From positions 1-64,000 of the forward strand of contig CAYRSB010000004.1 of the NCBI GenBank assembly GCA_964426875.1: DNA of 64,000 bases, read 5' to 3'. How positions within the stretch are numbered: position 1 is the stretch's first letter; every line of letters starts with the position of its first letter. The position numbers and the translations under genes were made by a program. Origin of the DNA: Caldatribacterium sp964426875 (lineage in GTDB: Bacteria > Atribacterota > Atribacteria > Atribacterales > Caldatribacteriaceae). Of the stretch, positions 52,064 through 60,747 are shown piece by piece. The notes beneath the pieces were generated by a model. That model saw only the letters and a program-made list of their open reading frames with translations. It had not been told where the DNA came from and ran no database searches.

Positions 52064-52363
52064 CTATCCTTTCGCCAGCTCTCTCATTTTCTCCACGAAG
52101 TTGAGCTGGAGGTTAGCAAGGTGTGTCTCGAGTTCTCGCAGCTCATCTCGGTCAAATTCCTTCTTCAGAGTGTCGAGAACCACCGAGAAAAGGTCAATGG
52201 CCTTGCGAGCCTCGTCAAGATCCACAAGGATCTGTCCGTTTTCCGGGTGCACCATAAGCCCCAGATACTGCCAGGCTTTAGCCGAGAGGAGGTTGAGGAA
52301 ATAGTACCCCAAGTCCCTGATCTTTCCCGGCTGGGTGGTTGTTTCTCCCCTTTTTTCCTCCAT
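52064..52363 (-). CDS. DUF1844 protein
   Basis: A 99-residue mostly helical protein with YYFLNLLSAKAWQYLGL in the first half, then PENGQILVDLDEARKAID and a C-terminal helix ending in KMRELAKG. This matches DUF1844, small proteins of unknown function scattered through deep-branching bacteria. It is the last gene of the minus-strand operon, two bases after miaA. Confidence 0.85.
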   Translation of the reverse strand: MEEKRGETTTQPGKIRDLGYYFLNLLSAKAWQYLGLMVHPENGQILVDLDEARKAIDLFSVVLDTLKKEFDRDELRELETHLANLQLNFVEKMRELAKG

Positions 52364-52365
52364 TT

Positions 52366-53289
52366 CTATCCCTCCAGGATTTTCTCGCGCACAATATGAT
52401 ACATTCTCACCGCCACTTGGGAAAGATCTCCATACTCAGGATTACACCAGAGAATGGGCATTTTGCGGAACCAATTCATTTGCCTCTTGACAAAAAGGAG
52501 TGTTCCCTTTACGATTTCCTCTTTGGCTTCTTCAAGGGAGAGGCGACCCTCAAGGAGGGCCACCACCGGGCGGTATGTGAAGTTCTCAAGGGCTGGAAGG
52601 GGCATTCGGTATCCGAGAGAAAAGAGGTATCGTACCTCCTCCACAATCCCCTGACGGAACATCCCCTCCACCCGCTCACGTACCCTCTTTTCGAGTTCTT
52701 CCCTATCCCATGAAATGCCCAAAAGAAGATACCGGAGATTTTCCCTTTCTTGAAAAGCGCCTCTTTTTTCCGAAGGCGGATGGTGGGTGAGAAAGAATAT
52801 CTCCAGAGCCCTGATGAGTCTCTTGCGGTCGTTTTTACCAACTTTCTCTGCCCGATAGGGGTCGATGCTCTTAAGGAGGGCAAAGAGTTTCTCGGTCCTC
52901 ATCCGCTCCAAGACAAGGCGAAGACGCTTGCTTCGAGGAGCACCCGAAAAGGGGATTCCCTGAAAGAGGACATGAAGGTAGAAGGCCGTACCTCCCACCA
53001 CTACCGGAGTGTTCCCTCGAGAGGAAATTTCCCCAAAAAGGCGTTGGGCCTCGCGACGGAAGTCGTAGGCACTCCATTGCTTGGAAGGCTCGAGAAAATC
53101 TACAAGATGGTGGGGGATCTGCGCCCGTACCTCTCTGGGTGGTTTTGCCGTTCCCACATCAAGGTATTTATACACCGCCAGGGAATCGGCAGAGATAATC
53201 TCCACATTCCCCAAAAGCTCAGAAAGTGCAAGAGAAACGGCAGTCTTTCCACTGGCAGTGGGACCTACAAGGCAAAGAACCTGTGACAT
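52366..53289 (-). CDS. miaA: tRNA dimethylallyltransferase
   Basis: MiaA transfers dimethylallyl to A37 of tRNAs reading UNN codons. The P-loop LVGPTASGKTAVS is at residues 7-19, with ISADSLAVYKYLDVGTAKP, VVGGTAFYLHVLFQG and NDRKRLIRALEIF following. In the usual AxSxQ(I/V)Y motif a leucine replaces the glutamine (SADSLAVYK), an unusual change at a substrate-contacting position. It stands two bases downstream of miaB, which modifies the same base further. Confidence 0.94.
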   Translation of the reverse strand: MSQVLCLVGPTASGKTAVSLALSELLGNVEIISADSLAVYKYLDVGTAKPPREVRAQIPHHLVDFLEPSKQWSAYDFRREAQRLFGEISSRGNTPVVVGGTAFYLHVLFQGIPFSGAPRSKRLRLVLERMRTEKLFALLKSIDPYRAEKVGKNDRKRLIRALEIFFLTHHPPSEKRGAFQERENLRYLLLGISWDREELEKRVRERVEGMFRQGIVEEVRYLFSLGYRMPLPALENFTYRPVVALLEGRLSLEEAKEEIVKGTLLFVKRQMNWFRKMPILWCNPEYGDLSQVAVRMYHIVREKILEG

Positions 53290-53291
53290 TC

Positions 53292-54617
53292 CTACCCCGA
53301 CACCCTGTGACCCAGAAGCCTTCCCCCAGGTATCACCTCAAGTTCCACCTGGAGGAATTGCCCTTCCTTAACCTTAGAATCCTCAAAAAGAACCCTCAGG
53401 TTCTCCTTGGTTTTTCCCACAAGCTTCCCGTTCTCCTGGAAGACGAGGACCTCCGTTCTTCTACCCTCGTGGCAACGAAGCCTTTTGAGGTATCCTTCCT
53501 TGAGGATCTTGCTCAGAACCTCAAGGCGCTCCTTTTTAGTCCTCTCAGGAACGTTGTCTTCAAGTTCGGCCGCCTTCGTACGGGGACGAAGGGAATAGAC
53601 ATAGGTGTAAGCAATCTCAAACTCAACTTTTTGCACTACTTCGAGGGTCTCTTCAAAATCTCTGTCACTTTCTGTGGGAAAGCCCACGATGATGTCCGTG
53701 CCGATGGCAGCCTTGGGGATTCTTTCCCGAATGAAAGAAGCTAAATCGAGATACTGAGATTTCGTATACCCACGGTTCATAAGGGAGAGGATTCGATCAG
53801 ACCCCGCCTGGAGTGGCAGGTGGAAGTAAGGACACAAAAGAGTACTTTCCTGGACAATCTCTACCACTTCTTTTCTCATATCCCGGGGATGAGAGGTAAT
53901 GAAACGGACCCAAAGAGGCGTTCCCCGGAAGGATTGCTCGATGCTCATCAAAAGATCCTCAAAAGCCTGGGGGCAACCAAAGTCTTTTCCGTAACTGTTC
54001 ACATTTTGTCCCAAAAGGGTGACTTCCCGAAAACCCTCTTTGACGATGGCTTCAAGCTCTTCAAGAATAAGCTCTTTGGGTTTGCTCCTTTGAGGGCCGG
54101 TGGTGTACGGCACAACACAGTAGCTACAGAAGTTGTCGCATCCAAAAGTGATGGGAAGGTATGTGGATGTTCCCCCCTCCCGCTTGTAACCCTGCTCCAA
54201 GAAAGGAGGAGGAGAAGGAGGAGAAAAAAGGACACATCGCTTGTTGTCGGTGTAAGCTTCCCAAACCAGGCGGGGCAAGACTTCGAAATCCTGGGTACCC
54301 ACAAGGACATTGATGTAAGGCAGTTTTTTCAGGAGTTCTTCCCTCAGAAGCTCGCTCATGCAACCACACAGAACAAGAATTGGAGGAACTCCTCTCTTTT
54401 TGAGAGCACTTCTGTAGAGGTTTGCAATGACTCCTAAGGCCCTCTGCACCGCGTGTTCTCGAACTGCACAGGTGTTGAAGACTAAAACATCCGCTTCCTC
54501 TTCCCTCTCAGCTTGAGAAAAACCATCCTGAAGGAAGAGGTACCGAAGATGTTCAGAGCGGCTCTTGTTCATCTGGCAACCGAAGGTACAAAGAGCGAAA
54601 GAAAGCTGACCTCTCAT
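53292..54617 (-). CDS. miaB: tRNA-2-methylthio-N6-dimethylallyladenosine synthase
   Basis: A radical SAM methylthiotransferase of 441 residues. The N-terminal UPF0004 domain has its three cysteines in CTFGCQMNKSRSE, FNTCAVREHA and VLCGCMSE. The radical SAM cluster motif is CDNFCSYCVVPY, and a TRAM domain ends the protein (about 375-441). I place the start at ATG 54617, after GGAGAGG; an upstream in-frame codon at 54668 would fall in the preceding terminator. Partner miaA follows directly. Confidence 0.95.
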   Translation of the reverse strand: MRGQLSFALCTFGCQMNKSRSEHLRYLFLQDGFSQAEREEEADVLVFNTCAVREHAVQRALGVIANLYRSALKKRGVPPILVLCGCMSELLREELLKKLPYINVLVGTQDFEVLPRLVWEAYTDNKRCVLFSPPSPPPFLEQGYKREGGTSTYLPITFGCDNFCSYCVVPYTTGPQRSKPKELILEELEAIVKEGFREVTLLGQNVNSYGKDFGCPQAFEDLLMSIEQSFRGTPLWVRFITSHPRDMRKEVVEIVQESTLLCPYFHLPLQAGSDRILSLMNRGYTKSQYLDLASFIRERIPKAAIGTDIIVGFPTESDRDFEETLEVVQKVEFEIAYTYVYSLRPRTKAAELEDNVPERTKKERLEVLSKILKEGYLKRLRCHEGRRTEVLVFQENGKLVGKTKENLRVLFEDSKVKEGQFLQVELEVIPGGRLLGHRVSG

Positions 54618-54665
54618 TTTCCTCTCCAGAGGAGAAAAAACACAAGCTCCTTTCCTGAAATTCCC

Positions 54666-54708
54666 CAAAGAAAGAAAAAGAGGACCCCTTTACGGAGTCC
54701 CCTCTTTC
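54666..54708 (-). terminator. Terminator after spoVS
   Basis: Just past the spoVS stop the minus strand reads AAAGAGGGGACTCC, loop gtaaa, GGGGTCCTCTTT, then a T-rich TTTCTTTCTTT tail. This is a good intrinsic terminator shape. miaB starts 49 bases further on, so miaB-miaA must rely on read-through or on a promoter that I could not see. Confidence 0.7.
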
Positions 54709-54710
54709 TT

Positions 54711-54977
54711 TCAGTCATTACGGGGCTTTACGATGAGTTTAATAGCGGTGCGTTCCTCGCCGTCGATGTTCACATCGGTAAAGGCAGGAATGCACACAAG
54801 GTCTACACCGCTTGGGGCGACATAGCCCCGGGCAATGGCAATGGCTTTGATTGCCTGGTTTACCGCTCCTGCCCCGATAGCCTGTATCTCTGCCACACCT
54901 TTTTCTCGGATTGCACCTGCCAGAGCACCAGCGACCGCATTAGGATTTGACTTTGAAGATACCTTGAGAACGTCCAT
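54711..54977 (-). CDS. spoVS: SpoVS-like Alba-fold protein
   Basis: An 88-residue protein nearly identical in pattern to SpoVS of spore formers: MDVLKVSSKSNPNAVAGAL, IQAIGAGAVNQAIKAIAIAR, GVDLVCIPAFTDV, and the closing GEERTAIKLIV. It has a nucleic-acid-binding Alba-like fold. ATG 54977 follows GGGGGAG, and a longer frame to 55010 would add 11 residues. SpoVS homologues also occur in non-sporulating lineages, so it does not prove sporulation. Strong conservation suggests a core RNA- or DNA-related role beside rny and ymdB. Confidence 0.95.
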   Translation of the reverse strand: MDVLKVSSKSNPNAVAGALAGAIREKGVAEIQAIGAGAVNQAIKAIAIARGYVAPSGVDLVCIPAFTDVNIDGEERTAIKLIVKPRND

Positions 54978-55037
54978 TCTCGACTCCCCCTTGTCCAAAG
55001 CATTGAACATTCAATTTCTCTTCCACATCTCATATCC

Positions 55038-55826
55038 CTAAACGTTGTCCAAGAGAGGCACAGAAATACGGAAAATGTCTCGAGCCTTACCTGTTTCGTC
55101 ATCCACCTCCACAACGATTCCATTGAGTTTCACATTCTCTTTGGCCACCCGATACCTTATCGGCATTTGCGTGAGGAATCTTCCAACGATGTCTGCCACT
55201 TCAATGCCGATGACTGAATCATGAGCACCCGTCATTCCAATATCGGTGATGTATGCCGTTCCCTGGGGAAGAATGCGTTCGTCTGCAGTCACCACATGCG
55301 TGTGTGTCCCGAAAATGCAAGACACTCTCCCGTCAAGGAACCAGCCCATTGCTATTTTCTCTGACGAAGCCTCAGCATGAAAGTCCACCAGGATTATCTT
55401 TGTCCGTTCTCGAAGGTGAGTCAACTCTTTTTCAATGCTATGGAAAGGACAATCCAAAGGAGACATAAACACACGGCCGCTGAGGTTGACAATGGCCCAA
55501 GTTTTCCCCTCCCTCTCAAGAACGAGTGAGCCTCTTCCCGGAACACCATCCGGGTAATTCAGGGGACGAAGCAGGCGGGGCTGACGCGCGACGTAGTCAA
55601 GGATTTCCTTCTTGTCCCAGATGTGGTTTCCCGTTGTGACCACATCCACCCCGCACCTTAGAATTTCCTCGCACACCTCGGGCGTTATCCCCAGACCTCC
55701 TGCAGCATTTTCTCCGTTCACTATCACCGCATCGGTGCGGAATTCCTCTCTCAGGGAGGGAAGCTTCTCCCCGAGGATTCTCCTTCCTGGTTTCCCTACA
55801 ATGTCCCCTACGATGAGAAATCGCAA
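55038..55826 (-). CDS. ymdB: YmdB family metallophosphoesterase
   Basis: A 262-residue di-metal phosphoesterase that hydrolyses 2',3'-cyclic nucleotides in Bacillus and affects RNA-linked behaviour. Metal ligands lie in VGDIVGKPGRR, NGENAAGGLG, TTGNHIWDKKE, DFHAEASSEK and GTHTHVVTAD. It follows rny by 18 bases and precedes spoVS, the conserved rny-ymdB-spoVS set. Confidence 0.94.
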   Translation of the reverse strand: MRFLIVGDIVGKPGRRILGEKLPSLREEFRTDAVIVNGENAAGGLGITPEVCEEILRCGVDVVTTGNHIWDKKEILDYVARQPRLLRPLNYPDGVPGRGSLVLEREGKTWAIVNLSGRVFMSPLDCPFHSIEKELTHLRERTKIILVDFHAEASSEKIAMGWFLDGRVSCIFGTHTHVVTADERILPQGTAYITDIGMTGAHDSVIGIEVADIVGRFLTQMPIRYRVAKENVKLNGIVVEVDDETGKARDIFRISVPLLDNV

Positions 55827-55844
55827 TGCTTTATCCTCCTTGGG

Positions 55845-57374
55845 TCATTTTGCGTACTCGGTGGCCCGTGTTTCTCGGATGACCGTTACTTTGATCTGTC
55901 CGGGGTATTCGAGCTCTTTCTCAATTTTCTTCACCACGTCCCGGGCGAGTTTTGCCGCCTGAGCATCATCGATCTGGTCAGGCTTCACAATAATTCGCAC
56001 CTCACGCCCCGCCTGGATGGCATAGGCTTTCTCCACACCCTCAAAAGAGTCGGCAATCTTTTCAAGGCGTTCGAGCCTTTTAATGTACGCCTCGAGGCTT
56101 TCCCTCCGTGCCCCTGGACGGGATGCCGAAACGGCATCCGCTGCCTGCACTAAAACTGCCTCGAGGGTCTGAGGCTCAACATCACTGTGATGGGCTTCAA
56201 CGGCATGAATGACTTCCCACTTCTCCCCATACCTTCCGAGGAGCTCTGCACCGATTTTCGCATGGGGTCCTTCCACTTCGTGGTCCAAAGCTTTTCCGAT
56301 GTCATGAAGTAACCCTGCCCTCTTGGCCACAAGAACACTGGCTCCCAATTCGCTTGCCATCACAGCAGCAAAGTGAGCCACTTCCTTGGCGTGCTGGAGA
56401 ACATTCTGACCGTAGCTCGTCCGGAAATAGAGCTTGCCCAGGAGTTTCACGAGTTCCGGATTCATGTTTTTGATTCCTGTGTCAAAGAGTGCCTGTTCTC
56501 CTTCTTGGACGATTTTTTCCTCCACCTGGGCTTTGGCCTTTTCGATAAGTTCCTCGATACGAGCAGGATGGATGCGCCCGTCTACGATGAGCCTTTCCAA
56601 AGCAATGCGGGCAACTTCCCGCCGTATCGGATCGAAACACGATATGATGACAGCCTCCGGTGTATCGTCGATGATGAGGTCCACTCCGGTCATCATTTCA
56701 AAGGTCCGGATGTTTCTCCCTTCCCGGCCGATGATTCTTCCCTTCATCTCGTCATTGGGCAGAATTACCACTGAAACGGTGTTCTCTACGGTAAAATCTG
56801 CTGCATACCGCTGTATGGCCTGTCCAACGACATCTCGGGCTATTTTCTCTGCTTCCTTTTTCGCCCGCTCCTCAGCCTCTTTGATACGCAAGCCTATCTC
56901 GTGCTCCATGGTCTTCTCGACTCTGTTGAGGATTTCCTGGCGCGCTTCTTCAACCGAGAGCCCCGCAATGCGGGAGAGTTCCTGAATCTCCCGGGCCTTC
57001 ATAGTCTCGACTTCTTTTTTGGCCTTCTCTATTTCCTCCTGTGTTTTTCGTAGCGCATTTTCCGACCGCTCAAGCTGCTCCATCCGGCGCTCGAGCATCT
57101 CTTCCCGTCGCAGGAGGCGACTCTCCAGATTCTGCAGTTCTCTCCTCTTCTTCTGGATTTCTTCCTCAAGAGCCTGTTTCTCCTGAAGAACTTCTTCCTT
57201 GGCAGATAAAAGCGCTTCCTTTTTAAGGCTTTCGGCCTGACGAGCAGCTTCTTCCACAATCTTTCGAGCTTCAAGCTGCGCACGTTCCGTGCGCCTTTGA
57301 AGCTGCAGGGTGACAAAGAACATCCCTGCTACGAATCCTATTGCTATTCCTAAGAAAATGTATATCGGCCCCAT
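55845..57374 (-). CDS. rny: Ribonuclease Y
   Basis: The 509-residue endoribonuclease starts decay of many mRNAs. It has an N-terminal membrane helix (residues 3-22), a long coiled coil (about 25-170, very rich in glutamate, lysine and arginine), a KH domain with GRIIGREGRNIRTFE (about 215), and an HD domain with LLHDIGKALDHE. A promoter lies 54 bases upstream. Length and order are standard. Confidence 0.96.
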   Translation of the reverse strand: MGPIYIFLGIAIGFVAGMFFVTLQLQRRTERAQLEARKIVEEAARQAESLKKEALLSAKEEVLQEKQALEEEIQKKRRELQNLESRLLRREEMLERRMEQLERSENALRKTQEEIEKAKKEVETMKAREIQELSRIAGLSVEEARQEILNRVEKTMEHEIGLRIKEAEERAKKEAEKIARDVVGQAIQRYAADFTVENTVSVVILPNDEMKGRIIGREGRNIRTFEMMTGVDLIIDDTPEAVIISCFDPIRREVARIALERLIVDGRIHPARIEELIEKAKAQVEEKIVQEGEQALFDTGIKNMNPELVKLLGKLYFRTSYGQNVLQHAKEVAHFAAVMASELGASVLVAKRAGLLHDIGKALDHEVEGPHAKIGAELLGRYGEKWEVIHAVEAHHSDVEPQTLEAVLVQAADAVSASRPGARRESLEAYIKRLERLEKIADSFEGVEKAYAIQAGREVRIIVKPDQIDDAQAAKLARDVVKKIEKELEYPGQIKVTVIRETRATEYAK

Positions 57375-57427
57375 AGGCTGGATTCACCCCTTATTCACTT
57401 TTCAATGTACGGTCTGGACTTGGAAAT

Positions 57428-57456
57428 ATTCTAATCGCACAGGAAGGGCAAGTCAA
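57428..57456 (-). promoter_or_regulatory. Sigma70-type promoter for rny
   Basis: On the minus strand TTGACT (57451-57456) and TAGAAT (57428-57433) are 17 bases apart, near-consensus. The -35 box overlaps the last codons of recX. Transcription would start near 57421 and lead into rny, ymdB and spoVS. Confidence 0.75.
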
Positions 57457-57923
57457 GGATGATGGCCTTGAGTAAAAAGTGACCATCCCCACTCGATCGC
57501 CTCTTCGGCAAAGCCCCTCGTTCGTAGACGTCGCCAGAGATTCTCCCTCTCTACTCCCCTCCCCTCCCACAAGGAGAGGAGCCCCAGAACATCTCCTGCC
57601 TCTGCTTCAAGGGGGTACATTTCCCGAAGACTTTCAAGGAGAGAGGAGGAAACGCCCTTCATCTTGAGTTCATGGCGTAGGGCAAAGTACCCCCGGGGGT
57701 TGACTTGGCGCCGTTCCTCAATGTAGGCCTTCATGTAAGCCTCATCGTCCAGGTATCCCTGCTCAAGGAGAAGGGCAACGGCTTCCTGCACCACTTCCCG
57801 GGGAAAACCTCGACGCTCCAGGGTTTTCGCGAGTTCCCAGGTAGTATACATTCTCTTTGCCAGACACCTGAGACCTTCCTGAAAGGCATTTTCAATCGTT
57901 AAGGGCGATTTTGGGGTCAACAC
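57453..57923 (-). CDS. recX: Regulatory protein RecX
   Basis: RecX limits RecA filament growth. The 156-residue protein has tandem three-helix repeats: CLAKRMYTTWELAKTLERRG, LLLEQGYLDDEAYMKAYIEER, then GYFALRHELKMKGVSSSLLE and RRLRTRGFAEEAIEWG. The GTG 57923 start overlaps recA by 32 bases. An internal later start is possible, as the first 12 residues are not conserved. Confidence 0.9.
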   Translation of the reverse strand: MLTPKSPLTIENAFQEGLRCLAKRMYTTWELAKTLERRGFPREVVQEAVALLLEQGYLDDEAYMKAYIEERRQVNPRGYFALRHELKMKGVSSSLLESLREMYPLEAEAGDVLGLLSLWEGRGVERENLWRRLRTRGFAEEAIEWGWSLFTQGHHP

Positions 57924-58929
57924 CTATCTTCTCCAAAGCGGCGAGGAGTATTCTCTTTGCGATATCAGGATTTTCCTGGAGAAACTGCCGGGATCCTTCT
58001 TTTCCCTGTCCCAGGCGATATTCCGAAAAGGAATACCAGCTTCCCGAGCGTTTGACTACTCCGGCTTCCTCTCCCAGGTCGAGAATCTCTCCTTCTTTGG
58101 AAATTCCCTCTCCGTAAAAGAGCTCAAGCTCTGCCTCCTTGAAGGGGGAGGCAAGCTTGTTCTTCACCACCCGTATCTTGGTGCGGGCCCCTACGATTTG
58201 TTCGCTGTTGCCGGCCCGAATGTAATCCTTCCTTCGGACATCGAGACGAACCGAGGCATAGAACTTCAGCGCCCTTCCCCCGGGTGTCGTCTCGGTCGGT
58301 CCGTAGTTCATTCCGATTTTTTCTCGGAGCTGATTGACGAAAATGGCCACGGTTTTGGTTTTGCTGATGTAGCCTGTAAGCCTGCGAAGAGCCTGAGACA
58401 TGAGCCTTGCCTGGAGCCCCACCGTGGGCTCCCCGATTCCCCCCTCAAGCTCCATTTTGGGCACCAGGGCAGCAACGGAATCGAGTACCACAACATCGAT
58501 ACTGCCACTACGAATCAGGGTATCCACAATGTCCAGGGCTTCCTCAGCCGTGGAGGGTTGAGAAATGAGGAGATGGTCCACCTGAACCCCTATCTTTGCA
58601 GCATAAACAGGATCGAGGGCGTGCTCAGCATCGACAAAGGCGGCAAGTCCTCCCTTTCTCTGGGCTTCCGCTATGGCATGAAGGGCGATGGTGGTTTTCC
58701 CCGAGGCCTCGGGCCCAAATATCTCCACTACTCTCCCCCGGGGGAATCCCCCCACACCCAGGGCAATGTTGAGAAGGACCGACCCGGTTTTGATTACCTC
58801 CACATCGGTGGCAAGAACGTTCTGGGAGAGAAACATTATGGCCCCCTTGCCGTACCTTCTCTCTATGATACTCATTGCCTGCTTGAGGGTCTCTTCCTTA
58901 GAATTCTTTGTCGCTTTCTCTTCGTTCAC
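57892..58929 (-). CDS. recA: Recombinase RecA
   Basis: Standard RecA: Walker A GPEASGKTT, VDAEHALDPVYAAKIGV, VVLDSVAALVPKMELEGG as Walker B, NQLREKIGMNYGPTETTPGG as L2, and a short C-terminal domain. GTG 58929 after GAGGTG gives 345 residues with the expected N-terminus. Reading from 59043 would add an unrelated 38-residue tail inside thpR. No LexA-type box could be seen in front, as the gene is embedded in the operon. Confidence 0.97.
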   Translation of the reverse strand: MNEEKATKNSKEETLKQAMSIIERRYGKGAIMFLSQNVLATDVEVIKTGSVLLNIALGVGGFPRGRVVEIFGPEASGKTTIALHAIAEAQRKGGLAAFVDAEHALDPVYAAKIGVQVDHLLISQPSTAEEALDIVDTLIRSGSIDVVVLDSVAALVPKMELEGGIGEPTVGLQARLMSQALRRLTGYISKTKTVAIFVNQLREKIGMNYGPTETTPGGRALKFYASVRLDVRRKDYIRAGNSEQIVGARTKIRVVKNKLASPFKEAELELFYGEGISKEGEILDLGEEAGVVKRSGSWYSFSEYRLGQGKEGSRQFLQENPDIAKRILLAALEKIGVDPKIALND

Positions 58930-58934
58930 GCTTT

Positions 58935-59504
58935 TCACCTCTTCAAAAGGACACTCACAATCTCTTCGTATATCGGACCGGAGGGGGTAAGGGTACTTTT
59001 GAAAAGAACCAGTTTCTCGATACGGACGGGAAGCGGTGACCATTCGGAAAACGCCGAATCCTTAAGAGGCACGGGAGAACGAAAACGAGCAAGGGTGATA
59101 TGAGGAACAAAATCTCGTTCTTCCTCGATCTCGATCCCCTCCTTCTTCAATCCCTCAAAGAGAACTTTGGCAACCTTCCCTGTGCACACCTTTCCCTCCT
59201 CATCAAAGCCCATCCAGAGTACTCTTGCCCTCTGCCAGGAGGGGAATGCTCCCACCCCCCTGAGGATAGCATAATACGGGGAAAAGGAAGAGGCAATATG
59301 GGCCATGATGTTCTGGACTTTCACCACCGAGTTCACAGGGAGAGCGGGAAAAAAGGAAAGGGTCACGTGGAGATGTTCCCTTTTGACCCATTTGACACCG
59401 GGATAGAGCTTTCTCTTCTTCTCCACAAAAGCAAAAAGAGGATTCTTTGCCTCCTCGGGAAGGTCTAAGGCCACGAAACTCCGTATCGTTTCAGTGTCCT
59501 TCAT
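58935..59504 (-). CDS. thpR: RNA 2',3'-cyclic phosphodiesterase (2H family)
   Basis: A 189-residue 2H phosphoesterase with both catalytic motifs HVTLSF and HITLARF, hydrolysing 2',3'-cyclic ends or joining tRNA halves in vitro. The N-terminus RSFVALDLPEEAK is typical. ATG 59504 follows AAGGAGAG; an upstream in-frame codon at 59531 lies in cinA. Its place between cinA and recA is common in Gram-positive-like genomes. Confidence 0.93.
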   Translation of the reverse strand: MKDTETIRSFVALDLPEEAKNPLFAFVEKKRKLYPGVKWVKREHLHVTLSFFPALPVNSVVKVQNIMAHIASSFSPYYAILRGVGAFPSWQRARVLWMGFDEEGKVCTGKVAKVLFEGLKKEGIEIEEERDFVPHITLARFRSPVPLKDSAFSEWSPLPVRIEKLVLFKSTLTPSGPIYEEIVSVLLKR

Positions 59505-60747
59505 ATTTTTTCTCTCCTTGCAGGAAGACAAAAAGCGTGGTCAGAGCTGCCTGGGAGAAAAAGCGTTTGTTCATCATCCGATCACCACCAAACTGAAACC
59601 TCTGAACGTCCAATCTCTTTCCATCGCTCACCCCGATGTACACCAGCCCCGCCGGTTTTTCTGGAGTTCCTCCTCCCGGTCCGGCAATACCGGTTATTCC
59701 AAGACCCACATCTACCTTTGCCTTTCTTCGAACACCTTCGGCGAGCTCTCTTGCCGTCTCCTCACTCACCGCCCCGTGTTTCTTTATGATTTCCTCTGGT
59801 ACCTCCACATCCTCGACCTTGGCCTTATTACTGTACACGACGTATCCCCGTTCGAAGTAATGGGAACTTCCCGGAATATTGGTGAGGCGATCCCCGACAA
59901 GTCCTCCGGTACAGGACTCGGCCACTGCAAGACGTAACCCCCGTGCACGGAGAATCTTACCCACTGCCTCTTCGAGTGTCTCTCCGTATGGCGAGAAGAG
60001 ATTGACCAAGAAGGTTTCTTTGATTCGGGTGATAATCTGAGCAACCTTCTCCCTTGCACCGTGGGGAACATCCTGGCCGTGGAAGAAGAACCAGACTTCA
60101 CCATAGTTAGGAAGAAAAGAGAAGCGCAAACCCGAAGGCACATCAGAAAGAAGTGGCAAAACTTGCCTCTCAAGTTGCGACTCTCCAATACCACAGAATT
60201 TCAAAATCTCACTCCGATACACCCCTGAGGGGGAAAAGGGGAATTCCCCCTCCAGGCGACGCCAGAAGGACTCCACCTCCCTGGGAACACCAGGGAGAAC
60301 AAAGATTTTAGTACCCTCCTCTTCCAGAATGAAGGCCGGAGCGGTACCGACTTCGTTGGGTATGAATCGGGCTCCCTGGGGGAAAAGAGCCTGTTTTTTA
60401 TTGTTTTCAGGAGGTTCGGTGCCCCGGATACGAAGGTAAAAGCGGCGAATCCCTTCCCAGGCTTCTTCCACAAAGACAAGGGGTTTTCCCAAAGCCTGGG
60501 CCACCGCTTCCCGGGTGAAATCGTCCACCGTTGGCCCCAGCCCTCCACAGATAAAGAGGATCCCCACTCCCTGAGAAAGGAGGAAACGGACTCCTGAGAC
60601 GATTTCTTCCATGCCATCGGGCACGAACATAACCCACTTGGGAAAGACCCCTCTCTCAAGGAGTTTGTAGGTCAAAAAAGAGGCATTCACATCCTTGATC
60701 ATCCCGGTGACAAGCTCTGTACCCACACAGAGGATGGCTGCATTCAC
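59491..60747 (-). CDS. cinA: CinA, NMN amidase / ADP-ribose-type pyrophosphatase
   Basis: The 418-residue two-domain protein has an N-terminal MoCF-like domain (VGTELVTGMIKDVNASFL, FICGGLGPTVDDFTREA) and a C-terminal PncC domain from about residue 255 (LAVAESCTGGLVGDRLT, SNKAKVEDVEV, GITGIAGPGGGTPEKPAG). The latter deamidates nicotinamide mononucleotide in NAD recycling. The start overlaps rimO, the end overlaps thpR. Confidence 0.95.
   Translation of the reverse strand: MNAAILCVGTELVTGMIKDVNASFLTYKLLERGVFPKWVMFVPDGMEEIVSGVRFLLSQGVGILFICGGLGPTVDDFTREAVAQALGKPLVFVEEAWEGIRRFYLRIRGTEPPENNKKQALFPQGARFIPNEVGTAPAFILEEEGTKIFVLPGVPREVESFWRRLEGEFPFSPSGVYRSEILKFCGIGESQLERQVLPLLSDVPSGLRFSFLPNYGEVWFFFHGQDVPHGAREKVAQIITRIKETFLVNLFSPYGETLEEAVGKILRARGLRLAVAESCTGGLVGDRLTNIPGSSHYFERGYVVYSNKAKVEDVEVPEEIIKKHGAVSEETARELAEGVRRKAKVDVGLGITGIAGPGGGTPEKPAGLVYIGVSDGKRLDVQRFQFGGDRMMNKRFFSQAALTTLFVFLQGEKKYEGH

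Noticed and set aside
54711..54977. SpoVS as proof of endospore formation
   Set aside because: The protein occurs in many non-sporulating bacteria, and no other sporulation gene is in the window.
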